The notes under the pieces were generated by a model, which was not told where the DNA came from, searched no databases, and saw nothing but the letters and a program-made list of their open reading frames with translations. Positions 39,566-50,260 of a DNA stretch of 64,000 nt are shown here, in pieces (positions within the stretch are counted from its first letter, which is position 1; every line of letters begins with the position of its first letter). The translations under genes and the position numbers were made by a program. Source of the DNA: Otis tarda (Eukaryota; Chordata; Aves; Otidiformes; Otididae). Location of the stretch: the NCBI GenBank assembly GCA_026413225.1, contig CM048553.1, positions 18,972,501 to 19,036,500 of the forward strand. The letters are read 5' to 3'.

Positions 39566-40695
39566 TGTCGTAGTTCAGCCTTAATCGGGACCAGACTACG
39601 CAGTCTCTCTCTCTCACTCCCCCCACCCTCCAAGAGAATAGGGGGAGATGATATAAGAAAAACGGCTCAAGGTTTGAGATAAGGATGGGGAGAAATCCTT
39701 AGTTACCATTATGGGCAAAACAGACTTGACTTGGGGAAAAATACTCATTTATTTCTAAAACTAGCAGGAGAATGAGACAGGGAACAAGATACCTTCCCCC
39801 CACCCCTCCCTCTTCCCGGGCTTAACATTATCTCTACTACCTTCCCCACCCCGAGCGGCACAGGGGGGAAGAAGGAATGGGGGTCGTGGTCAGTTCATCA
39901 TGCGTTGTTTCATGCCGCTACTTCGTCTTCGGGGGAAGAACTCCTCGCATTCCTCCTCTGCTCCATCGTGGGGTCCCTCCCACGGGCCACAGTCCTTTGT
40001 GAAAGGCTCTGGCATGGGTCATCTCTTCCACGGGGTGCAGTCCCTCCAGAACAGCTGCCCCAGTGGGCCCTCCACAGGCCACAGCCTCCTTCAGGCATCC
40101 ACCTGCCCCAGCATGGGGTCCTGCACAGGCTGCAGGTGAATCTCTGCCCCTCTGTGGACCTCCATGGGCTGCAGGGGGACAACCTGCTCCACCACGGTTA
40201 TCACCAGAGGCTGCAGGGGAATCTTGGCCAGGAGCCACATTACTCCTCCCCCTCCTTCTTCCCTGACCTTGGCATCTGCAGCTATTCCTCACAACAGGCT
40301 GGCAGAGGCCTCTCAGGATCATTTTTACATCTTATTCACTTCTTATCTCCTCTCCACTTCTTGCAGCCAGGCCAAGCCGAGCCAGGCCAGGCCCAGTTGG
40401 CTGCCCGGCAGGAGGCCTGCAAGGCCCACAAGGCTCGCGCCTCCCCCTCTCAGCCCCCGCTCAGCTGCTTCACATCTTCTCTACTTTTTTTTTTTTTCAG
40501 TTATCCCCTTCTTAAATACGTTATTGCAGAGGCATTATCATGGAACATCCTGCTACCAATTGGCTCAGCCTTGGCCAGCAGCGGGTCCGCCGTAGGCCCG
40601 GCCAAGCCCACTGAACAAAGGGGAGCGACTTCTAGCAGCTTCCTACAGAAGCTACCACCTTAGGCCCCCCCCCCCCACTAAAAAAAACCAGAACA
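39566..40695 (-). mobile_element. Solo LTR of an avian endogenous retrovirus, minus strand
   Basis: This 1130-bp solo LTR, read on the minus strand, starts TGTTCTGGTTTTTTTTAGTG and ends AACTACGACA, i.e. TG...CA. The 5-bp sequence CAGTG flanks it on both sides (39561-39565 and 40696-40700), a perfect target-site duplication that fixes both ends. A TATA-like GTATTTAAG lies at about 40512-40520 (RC), and a poly(A) signal AATAAA at 39748-39753 (RC). A GC-rich middle with imperfect 35-50-bp units, each opening near CTGCAGCCC, spans about 39960-40225. No gag, pol or env sequence lies beside it, so it is what remains after LTR-LTR recombination. A 5-bp duplication is usual for ERVL-type elements, but I cannot fix the class. 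It lies in the same orientation as the host gene. Confidence 0.93.
39748..39753 (-). terminator. Poly(A) signal of the minus-strand LTR, sense to the host gene
   Basis: AATAAA on the minus strand (TTTATT on plus) lies in the LTR in the same direction as KIAA1217 transcription, between exons B and C. Intronic poly(A) signals of this kind can cause early ends of host transcripts. Whether this one is used is unknown. Confidence 0.55.
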
Positions 40696-40700
40696 CAGTG
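40696..40700. repeat. Target-site duplication (right) of the minus-strand solo LTR
   Basis: CAGTG follows CCAGAACA, the other LTR terminus, and matches 39561-39565 exactly. Confidence 0.9.
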
Positions 40701-40979
40701 CTTTGTCCTCAGTGATTTTTTTTTTTTTTTAAAAAAAGAAAGAAAAGGGGAAGGAGTGTGACGGCCTAATAAAGGAGAATATAAGCTAGGCTGAAACTAA
40801 TAGCCCATGAGACTGTATTAAAAGAGAATATCAAGATTTTCATTTGGATGGAAGAAGTAGGATTCATGTCATCCAACTACAGACATTCACAGGGAAGACA
40901 TCAACAGCCAAGTTCTCTGGCATGTATAATTTCTCAGACAATTTTATAGGATTAATCACAATCAGCTCAGAATGTGGAT

Positions 40980-42560
40980 GTAAAAATCTCCATTTGGTCT
41001 GACAAATCCCATCTTAAAGGAAAGACAGAAAAATAAATGGGGGAATCACACAGGTAGGTATGGTAATTCAACTAATCCACAGGGATAAGACGATGGAGAC
41101 AGGTACAGACAAGGAAAAGGAAGGAGGACAAAGCCCTGAAAAAACACAACAGAAAACCAATGTTTGAGAAGAGGACCTCTCAAATGATACTTGAAAGGAG
41201 AGGTGAGAGACAGGAAGAAATCAGGAAAGAACAGCCATTGAAACAAAGGGAGATCAAAGTTTCAAAACCAAAACATTAAAAGTACATGACAGATCTGAGA
41301 GAAAAAGGGTTTTCACAAAAGCCAGCCATTTGTTCACTTTGACAATTGCAATGGAAGAGTAGGGAACAAAAGACAAGTTGGAATTACAAAAATAAAACAC
41401 CAGACAGGTTGGAAATGGGTCTAGGACAGAATTAGAAGAGTAAAACTCCAGCCAACAGTTGTAGTGACTGCTCAGTGCAAGAGAGAAAGGTGATGGAGTG
41501 GCAAGCGGAAGTGTATGTTGTGTTCAGGGACAGTTTTGTTGGGAGGCACAGAAACACGTTAGCAATGTAACAGTAGGCACTTCAATAGAGTAATAAGTTA
41601 ATAAAAAGACAAAGCAAGGGATGTGAGGCACAGAGGAACGTGAGACAGCCTCCAAAGGAGGTGGAGAGCTTAAAGAGTTGACTGAAACACCTGTGTTTAA
41701 GACAAGGAAGAAAGAAGAGAATTGAAGAAAGACACAGCAAACAAAGGAGAGAAAAATTATACTTCATTTCATCTGTTCTCTGAGGGGAGACACTGGTGAG
41801 ATCTTGCGAAGTGTAATGAACAGAAATGGGGAAATTGTTGTGGAAATTATTCAAAAGTGGTGAAAATGCAGCTAGTAGTGCATGTTTTGGACTCTATTAA
41901 GCTGGAATTGCTGAGGTTTCCTTAGTGAGACGGTGGCAGAACTGAAGGAGAGAATTTTGTTATGCAGGAAATCAGTTGGGTCATGGGGTTTCCTCTAGGA
42001 ATGCTATACAATACAGACATAGGAACAGAGGAAGCAGATGTTGGGATTGAGCTAGGCCTGAGATTGGCAGAGTGACGCCTGCAATGGGAGCAAGGGAAAA
42101 AAAGGTAGAGTATTAAGATAATCAGCAAACACATTCTTGAGGGCAGGGAGGAGATGAAGTCACAAACTGTTAGTCTGAAACTCAAGGAAAGATAGAGGGA
42201 TAAAGTGAGAGAGAAGGAGCCGATGGGCCAGATGATGGTTTGCAATAATGCACTTGGCAACAGAGACATAGTAACCCATATCTTGATTTAATCAGTTGAT
42301 CCAATCTTCTGAACAGACTGTTTGATGTGTAAGAAATTTGAGCACATGATGAATGATGATGCAAAAAATCAGGTGGGTCTTAACAAAGGCATTACAGTGG
42401 CCAAACAGATGTGTGGGAGTCTGCAAAGCCAGGAAGATAAAAAAAAACAGAAACTGAAATCCAAGAGACTGGCTAATGACAAGACACCAGATAGACAGTC
42501 TGAGGACAGCAAGACAGAGGAGAGAAAATGGAGTGCGATGCTGTTCAAAGACTAAGAAGA
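40980..42560 (+). repeat. Long purine-biased stretch, plus strand
   Basis: About 1.6 kb are rich in A and G on the plus strand (so C and T in the host pre-mRNA), with many AGGAA, GAGAGA and AAAGA motifs. Similar sequence on the far side of the LTR (38830-39560) suggests that the LTR landed inside one older tract. It may be an ancient repeat of a family I cannot name. No protein-like reading frame is evident. Confidence 0.5.
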
Positions 42561-43601
42561 GAAACGGGGGAATTGGAAGTGGCAAGGCTGGTAAAGCTCC
42601 AACTTGCTCTTTTAATTACAATATGATACGGAGAAGCACCTGAGCCACAGGATTTCCAGAAGAAACAAGGCAGTGGACAGTACACCCCTCTTGCTTTCAC
42701 ATCATTTTCCTGCACTAGTGGTAGACTGGCAGAAAGGAAACACCTTTTTGGCTTTCTCTTTCATCTTCTTATGCTCCTCTGTCCATTCTTCTTATCATGT
42801 AACTTCTTATGTAAAGAATGGCACAAAGGCCCACCATATTCCTTGCACAGTTTTATAGAGCATAACATGTTTGAGGTGTGCCTGAGAGCTTTGTGCTCCA
42901 TGATTTGGGACTTTCTAGGGACCCTGAGAACCTGGCCCTTCCGCTTGATGAGCACAGGTCTGAAGGAACATGGTTAATTAAGCAGCTGCACTCCCACAAA
43001 ATAAAGAATAGAAAGATACACCCAGATGTCAGATTATTTATTGACCAAGCTCTGAATTAGTGAAGGGAAGTGACTGCATCAGTTGCTGCATCCTGACATA
43101 AAATAGGAAAGTGGTGGGGCTGCTGCAGCAGCAGTCACCAGTGCCCCAGATCTTTGTCAGTGTTAGATGATGAATAATTGGCGCTGTTGTAAGGACATCG
43201 GTGACATTCATATTTGTAACTACAGGCTCACAAGGATCAGGCTTGCAAAGCAAAGAAAACAACAGGTTTTCTGTAAATGTTTATTTTGTGTTCCATATTT
43301 AAAATATTTATGCATCAGCTAAAATTCAATAAAATATTAAATAAGTGAACCTGCATGTGCTACATGAATATTTGAACAAGGTACACCATTTATCAATGGC
43401 TTGTGCAACAGATATTGCACCTGCAACTGAAGGCAGTGTCAGACCAAATCTCCCATGTTACTCATTCACCACTGAACATGCCTTTATGTGTCAGGCCACC
43501 ATCTGTCAGGTCCTTATCAACTCCACTCCTTATTTTGTAAGTGCACTACCAAAAAAAAAAAGAAAATCAAACCCAACAGTTGTAATTCCAAGTTTACTTA
43601 C

Positions 43602-43800
43602 CTCACATCACACAATTCATAGTATATGTTTCTGCTCTCATCCTTGATGTAAATGGCCACACTGGGGGACTCTAGCATTTTCATTGTCAGCTGCTGGGGG
43701 AAGGCACTTACAAAAAGGGCGCGAATTGTGTCTGTGCTTGTGATTTCATTTGGCATCCTCAACTGCTTTGTTTCATCTCCATACTGAAGATATAAAACAC
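43602..43800 (-). CDS. KIAA1217: KIAA1217 (SKT) internal exon B, conserved N-terminal block
   Basis: This is a 199-nt exon (phase 1 in, phase 2 out) between a TTCTTCTAG acceptor and a GTAAGT donor. It encodes about 66 residues beginning VLYLQYGDETKQLRMPNEI and including ALFVSAFPQQLTMKMLESP, then VAIYIKDESRNIYYEL. This is the most strongly conserved part of the SKT/SRCIN1 family. It corresponds to the start of the region related to the yeast actin-interacting protein Aip3/Bud6, and looks like a small folded domain rather than linker. One Cys (ELCDVR) sits where I remember Asn in human KIAA1217, which is a minor difference. The length is not a multiple of three, so skipping this exon alone would shift the frame. 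It lies 2.9 kb from one LTR and 1.1 kb from a second, inverted copy, one on each side. Confidence 0.95.
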
Positions 43801-45074
43801 CTAGAAGAAAAATATAATAGCAAGTTACGTATTGTTAAGTGCACAGAAATGATCTGGGCTTCAAAGTCCATGGGGAACACAGACCAAGCCCATAATGAGT
43901 AGAGAAAAATCAACTCACACTCCTTACTCATAAAACACATATAACATTTTCCTTTTCAACATGCTATTGGAATAAAGCATAGAACACTGCTATGGTTGTA
44001 CCTTCGTAAATATGCTTGCTGCAGTACTGCACTTTGCTAAGAAGCCTATTTTTACTGTTCTTCAGTTACATAAATCAGAAGTTTACCTTAAGAAGGATAA
44101 CAGAAAATCCCAAACACACCAAGTCTGCTCTGTGGTGGAAGGTGTTGGTAAATCACAAGGTACTTTTTTTTTTAAAGCAGGAAGAATTTTACCCTTTTAC
44201 ATCACCTGGTTTCCCTTAAACATAAATTTTGCATTTTAGCCTCATGCTTACCCAACAAAATCCCCCAAAATCAGATTTCTATTTTAGCACTAGTAATTTT
44301 ATATTCACAAATCAATTTCCTGGCATTATATAGTATAAAGCCCTAGGTGAAACTCCTAGCAGGATGTAAAACTGAGGTCTCACACAAAACCAAGAGCCAT
44401 GTCAGGTCCTTTCAATTTCACAGCAGTATTAATAGTCATCCTTAGCACTCAGGGAGAAACACGGGTAATCTTAGATGCTGAATTGCAAAAAAGGATATTC
44501 GTATTCACTCAAGACAAAAAGAACACCGTAAGACCATTCTGATATATAGCTAACACTATTTTCAGAGAATGGGAGGCTATGAGATGATCAATAATGTAAA
44601 AACATGAATAATAGAGACCAGGCACTCAGTGAAGGGATACTAACTAAGTCTTCCACAATGCCTGTGTTGGCCCTGCCAGGGCTATGCTGACTCCTGCATA
44701 ACGAGCGGTACCTGTACTCCAGTGGCCACTACTGCACAACGAGCGTGACTCATTAGCTTTGCTACGGCCAGTCCCACACCATCCCAAACTACAAAGCCCT
44801 CCACGGACTGAAGCAATGAGAAGAGCCATCTCAATCAACCGCAGAAATCAGACTGGATTTGATGGGTTGATTAGCCCTGACCATACTGGGCCTGGCTCCT
44901 AAAGACGATATGTTCTGGTTTTGTTTAGTGAGGGGGGGCCTAAGGTGGTAGCTTCTAAGCTAGAAGTTGCTCCCCTTTGTTCAGTGGGCTCGGACGGGCC
45001 TAGGGCGGACCTGCTGCTGGCCAAGGCTGAGCCAATTGGTAGCAGGATGTTCCATGATAATGCCTCTGCAATAA

Positions 45075-45083
45075 CATATTTAA
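45075..45083 (+). promoter_or_regulatory. TATA-like box of the plus-strand LTR
   Basis: ATATTTAAG lies about 165 bp into the LTR, in the place expected for the U3 core promoter. The corresponding motif is present in the inverted copy at 40512-40520. Activity is unknown. Confidence 0.5.
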
Positions 45084-45842
45084 GTAGGGGAAAACATAAA
45101 AAAAAGGGAAGGAGAAGAAGATGTGAAGCAGCTGAGCGGGGGCTGAGAAGGGGGAGGCGCGAGCCTTGTGGGCCTTGCAGGCCTCACTCTCTGGCCTCCC
45201 GCCAGGCAGCCGACTGGGCCCAACACGGCCCAGCCGGGCTGCAAGAAGTGGAGAGGAGATGAGAAGTGAATAGGATGTAAAAAGGATCTTGAGAGGCATC
45301 TGCCAGCCTGTTGTGAGGAACGGCTGCAGATGCCAAGGTTAGTTCAGAAGGAGGGGGAGGAGTAATGCGGCTCCTGGCCAAGATTCCCCTGCAGCCCGTA
45401 GTGAAGACCATGGTGGAGCAGGTTGTCCCCCTGCAGCCCACGGAGGTCCACGGAGGAGCAGAGATCCACCTGCAGCCCATGGAGGCCTGAAGGAGGCTGT
45501 GGCCTGTGGAGGGCCCATGCTGTGACAGCTGTTCTAGAGTGACTGCACCCCGTGGAAGAAATGACCCATGCCAGAGCAGTTTCACAAAGAACTGTAGCCC
45601 GTGGGAGGGACCCCACGACGGAGCAGAGGAAGAATGTGAGGAGTTCTTCCCCTGACGATAACGCAGCGGCGTAAAACAACGCGTGATGAACTGACTGCAA
45701 TCCCCATTCCCTCTCCCCCTATGCCGCTCAGAGGGGGGGGGGGCGCGGGGGAAGGTAGTAGAGATAATGTTAAGCCCGGGAAGAGGGAAGGGGTAGGGGG
45801 AGGGTATCTTGTTCCCTGTCTCATTCTCCTGCTAGTTTTAGA

Positions 45843-45848
45843 AATAAA
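45843..45848 (+). terminator. Poly(A) signal of the plus-strand LTR
   Basis: A canonical AATAAA lies within a stretch that is nearly identical between the two LTR copies. It is on the strand opposite to the host gene and so should not end KIAA1217 transcripts. Confidence 0.6.
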
Positions 45849-46446
45849 TGAGTATTTTTCCCCAAGTCGAGTCTGTTTTGCCCGTGACGGTAACTTTAAG
45901 GATTTCTCCCCGTCCTTATCTCAAACCTTGAGCCATTTTTCTTACATCATCTCCCTCTATTCTCTCAGAGGGTGGCGGCAGCGAGAGCGAGACTGTGTAG
46001 TCTGGTCCTGATCGGGGCTGAACTACGACACAGTAGAAAGGTCTTCTCATCATCAGCATCTCTCACACGGGAAGGCTTACTAGGATCTGCACAGCAGAAA
46101 ACAGGCTGCCACAGGTCTGCAACCAAATGAAGAAGCTTCCTGGGATCCACATCACTGGGTAGTAGATGCAGAAGCAAATGCTCAGCCAAACTACTTTGGA
46201 TACAAAAGAAACAGGAACCGGAAAGCCCAGCTGAGCATACATGTCTGGTTTATACTCAAGGCAGAGATATCTTGCCTGAGCATGGCTCACTGAAAGCACA
46301 CTGTGCTCTTTCTGAGCCATCTCAGGTGTCTCTGTACAACACCGCGTTGTGCCAGGAAGAAATACCTTTACTCTCTCTCTTGCTATCTGTAAGAGATGGA
46401 ACAGGTATAGCTTCTGCAGTGGTGTAAAAAGACAATAAAATGTTAG

Positions 46447-47170
46447 ATCACAGAATCACAGAATGGTTGAGGTTGGAAGGCACCTCTGGAGGTCATCTGG
46501 CCAATCCCCCCACTCAAGCAGGGCCACCTACAGCCACTTTCCCAGGACTGTGTCCAGACAGCTTTTGACTATTTCCAAGGAGGGAGACTCTGGGAAACCT
46601 GCAACAGTGCCTGGTCACCCTCACAGTGAAGAAGTGTTTCCTGATATTCAGAGGGAACCTCACATTTTGGTGCCCACTGCCTCTGGTCCTGCCACTGGGG
46701 GGGGGCAGGGCATCACTGAAGAGCCTGGCTATGTCATCTTTGCATCCTCTCTTCAGGCACTTTTATACATTGATGAGATCACTCCCCTTTAGCCTTCTCT
46801 TCTCTACGCTGAACAGTCCCAGCTCTCTCAGCCTCTCCTCATAGCAGAGATGCTCCAATTGAGTTAATCATCCTTGTCACCCTTTGTGGGACTCTCTCCC
46901 GTATATTCATGTCTCTCTTGTACCAAGGAGTTCAGAACTGGACACAGCACTCCAGGTATGGTCTCACCAGAGCTGAGTAGAGGGAAAGGATCACCTCCTT
47001 TGACTTGCTGGCAATACTTTGTGTAATACAGCCCAGGATACCACCGGCTGCCTTTGCCACAAGGGCACACTGCTGGTTCACGTTCAGCTTGGTGTCTGCC
47101 AGGATCCTCAGATACTTTTCTGCCAAACTGCTTTCCAGCTGGGTGGCCCACAAGGCATATATTGGTGCAC
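46447..47170 (-). mobile_element. CR1 LINE fragment, degraded, minus strand
   Basis: Read on the minus strand, this is the 3' part of a CR1. It ends (low coordinate) in two ATTCTGTG-type tail repeats at 46447-46466. Translated in the minus direction, its 5' part gives LADTKLNVNQQCALVAKAA, then GGILGCITQSIASKSKEV and [16 protein letters not shown]. This is the same reverse-transcriptase C-terminal stretch seen in the copy at 4.2 kb, but the frame is broken afterwards and several indels are evident. It is an older copy lying in the same orientation as the host gene. The 5' boundary near 47170 is approximate. Confidence 0.92.
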
Positions 47171-50019
47171 TCATTTTGCAGACATTTAGCAGCCCAGAAT
47201 GAGATGGAGGAGGAAAAAAAATGTAGAAAAGATAGTAAGTTTGTATTTGCATCAGCTGTCTGAGAGGCAGTGCCACAGATAAATCCTTTGTAAACGGCTC
47301 AAAAGCTATTTAGCCTTTGGAAAGTATTTGGAAAATGAAAACAATATTAGATCTGCTCAAGAATTAGTGATTACAGAAACATCTACACAGAATTCACTGC
47401 AGCTCATGTGGATACATAATCTAGGCAGTTTTACACCACTCAGTTTGGATATTGCTAGTGACAAAATGGTAGGACAGCATTCAGCAAATCACAAAACTTA
47501 GATGGCAACTCAGTGATTCTCACTTGAAAATCATCAGCAATGCGATGGGCAATTTATGGTACTGAGATACAAACACTGAGCAAAAGCAGTGGGAAAAAGC
47601 TAAGGACTTAGAATATAAAGGCATTTAACTAAAAGAGGAGAAGGCATTTTGATCTAAGATGAGCCCTCTTTTCCCGTAGTCTTTAGTATTTTCATCCCTA
47701 TGTTGTCCATAATCGCTGCAGAGGAACGAACACATACATAGTCAGATGTTCCTACAATCAGTGGGTAGATAATTGTGCTTGCTCTTAGGGAAGGAAGATG
47801 TTAATTTTTCTGAATATTAAACAGACTACTCAACCTAACCATTATTTAGTATTAGGCTGCTTTTATAAAATGGATTTTTTAACATCATTTTCCTACTCTT
47901 ATCAAGAGCTGATACTTTTTCTTTCATTAAGATTGCAATCAGACCCTTTATGAATCCTACTACAATTTTCCTTTGGCTGGAAAAATTGTTTCAGACTGAA
48001 AAGTAACTAGTTTTCTTTCAAAGAGTGAGGAGAATTTTCCTGATAATTTTATTTTTAATGCTAGTACGTAATGAGTTATTAAACTATTTTTCCCTTTTTT
48101 CATTTTAATTTGAGACACCATTTATTTCTGTCCTTTTAGGTAAAATTGGCTTTTTAGTGCTCATTCAAATATTCTATGCAGCTAAACATTCTTTAGAATT
48201 CAGAAACTAACTGTTTGTAAAAAAAAAAAAACTAAGTACACATGTTTTTAAAGACTGCATTTATTTCACTGTTGTGAAATAAATGTGCATAAACATATTC
48301 GTTTTTGTTGATAGCTTTCAGCTCTTAGAAAGAACATAAGGAACCTTCTATATTTTGGCATTTGAAACTTTCTTGGATTAAATGGCAAAAAATGATATTT
48401 TTTTGGCTAAAAATACAGACTTTGCATATCAGCTGTGCAGTTGTGTGTGACTCTCTTCTCTGCCCCGTTTAGAAGTTAGTGCTGTTTTTTGCATTTCAGG
48501 CCACTAAAAACATGCTGACTATTGAGCTAGTGAAACCACCAACACTAAAGAAATGGTGGAGTTGAAAAATCTTCCATATATACAAGTCCAAATCATTTCA
48601 GAACAGTCTTGACTCTGCCTATCCTCTAATACTCCCACAAATATTGATCCAAAACAAAATTACAGTTGTCTTTGGAACTTGGATTTTCAAAGTAAACATG
48701 CATGTTATCCAAAAAGATCATACCTTAAAATAGACAGCTTTAACATACAACTCAGAGAAATGTTTTGGCCACAATCTCACTGTAGGGGGAAAAGACATTT
48801 TCAAAGGCATAATAAATTCTTTTTTTCCTTATTCCCCCTTAAATCACATGCCTTTAAAAAAAAACCTACCCCCTTTCCTCTTGAGTTGTCTGATCTGTAT
48901 CATGATATAGCAATGCTTTAGGGCATTTCCTATTTGACAAAACTAACTATTCACTTCTAAAAATCACATTTCAGCATGACAGAATAAAGAGACTCAAAAT
49001 CCAATATTTTAAGTCATTGATGTTATTTTTCTCCCATACATTGCTGGGCTGAAACTCTGAACAAGCAATACCCACAGGTCCAACGTCACAGAAGCTGCTG
49101 GAGCTCTGAGGTTTGTTTTACCTTCAGCTGAAAAAATTACTCCCATGGAGAATTAAACCAGAAAGAAATGGAACATAACTCAGGCATGGCTTTTGTTAGG
49201 GCACAGCACATATGCCAGAAAAGCTGCTGGAAAGAAACAAAATGGATATTAATGTCTCTATGTACCCTGAAGTCCCCCTTGCACTTATGCTTCTGTTACA
49301 GTGGATTTACCTGAAGATTGTGCTGAGTTTTACAAAACACAAACCAAACAGGACTGCAAAAGGCCCTGCTACACTAGGAAGACGGGTATGAAGTTCAGTG
49401 TGGATGAGGAAACTACACCACACAACTGTTTTGAAATTCCAAGTCAGACAACACTGTGGGTACCACTTCTAGGTGCTCCTGGGTCCCGCCAGCCCTGGGC
49501 CTTCCTACAGCTACAAGGCAAACTGCAGTGTTAAGCTTTCCCCTTCATCATGCTGGTATAACTTCATTTCAGAAATACCTGCAGAATTTCTGATCATTCT
49601 ACCCTACGGGCAACAGGCCAGGCATTAAACACAGGCCATAGCAGAAAACATTTATGTGTAAGCCAGGCCTTAGAAACTTAAATCTCTTTACAAATTGCTT
49701 CACAACATTCCTGTCAACAGAAAGGTATGTTTTATAGTAGGGGAAATTAAACACCTGAGAGGTGAAAGGACATGTTCAAAGAAAGGTTTACAAGCCTAAA
49801 ACCCAGATCTGATGATGATCATGCAAACACACCATATGATCACCCTATCCTTCCCTGCATACAGAGCTCTTTCAAAAACAAAAGACTTGCTGCTCCCAAT
49901 TTACCAAGGGACAGAAGGACAGAAGGACCTGCAAAATATTTAATCATTTCTCTCACGGATGATCTACATGAAAGGCAACACAGTGCAACGAAAGATGCAC
50001 CGCTAACCCAATTATGATA

Positions 50020-50260
50020 GGCAGGGCCTCCTGCACAAGCTGAACCCGTCAGCGCTGGGTTTAGAGGGTGCCTGGAGGAGCCATCCTGCACCTTCAGCCC
50101 ATCTCCAGGGACTGCTGGTGCCACAGCCGCAGCTCACCCAGACACACCAGGCGCATGGCAAGGTGCTCGGCTCAAACACTGCTGCTGGGCCGTGAAACCC
50201 ACCCGGCAGCTGAGGGCACGCCAACGGGACCTAACGGTGAGCTGTACCTGAACTCACGGG
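50020..50260. other. GC-rich intronic patch
   Basis: About 240 bp are clearly more GC-rich than the surroundings, with CpGs. I recognise no protein content in any frame and no repeat family. It could be a degraded repeat or a regulatory segment. Confidence 0.35.

Larger units (their letters stand above)
37037..43601 (-). other. KIAA1217: KIAA1217 intron between exons B and C
   Basis: This 6.6-kb intron holds the minus-strand solo LTR (39566-40695). Purine-biased sequence surrounds it (about 38830-39560 and 40720-42560). The 37037-38800 part is AT-rich with no nameable element. The LTR appears to have inserted into the older purine-biased sequence, because its 5-bp target duplication is still visible. 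Confidence 0.85.
44911..46030 (+). mobile_element. Solo LTR of the same ERV family, plus strand
   Basis: This 1120-bp LTR runs from TGTTCTGGTTTTGTTTAGTG to AACTACGACA and is clearly the same family as the copy at 39.6 kb. Long identical stretches include the 48 bp around the AATAAA signal (45843-45848). A TATA-like ATATTTAAG lies at 45075-45083. Imperfect units opening CTGCAGCCC or CTGCACCCC recur between about 45390 and 45630, and a G-rich run (about 45732-45752) precedes the poly(A) region. The flanks are CGATA on the left and CAGTA on the right, matching at only three of five positions, so a clean target duplication is not visible. No internal retroviral genes lie nearby. It is antisense to KIAA1217 and inverted relative to the other copy. 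Confidence 0.92.

Noticed and set aside
39905-40663. 252-codon plus-strand open frame
   Set aside because: It lies wholly inside the minus-strand solo LTR, antisense to it, in its GC-rich repeated middle. Low stop density from composition explains it, and it has no domain-like content.
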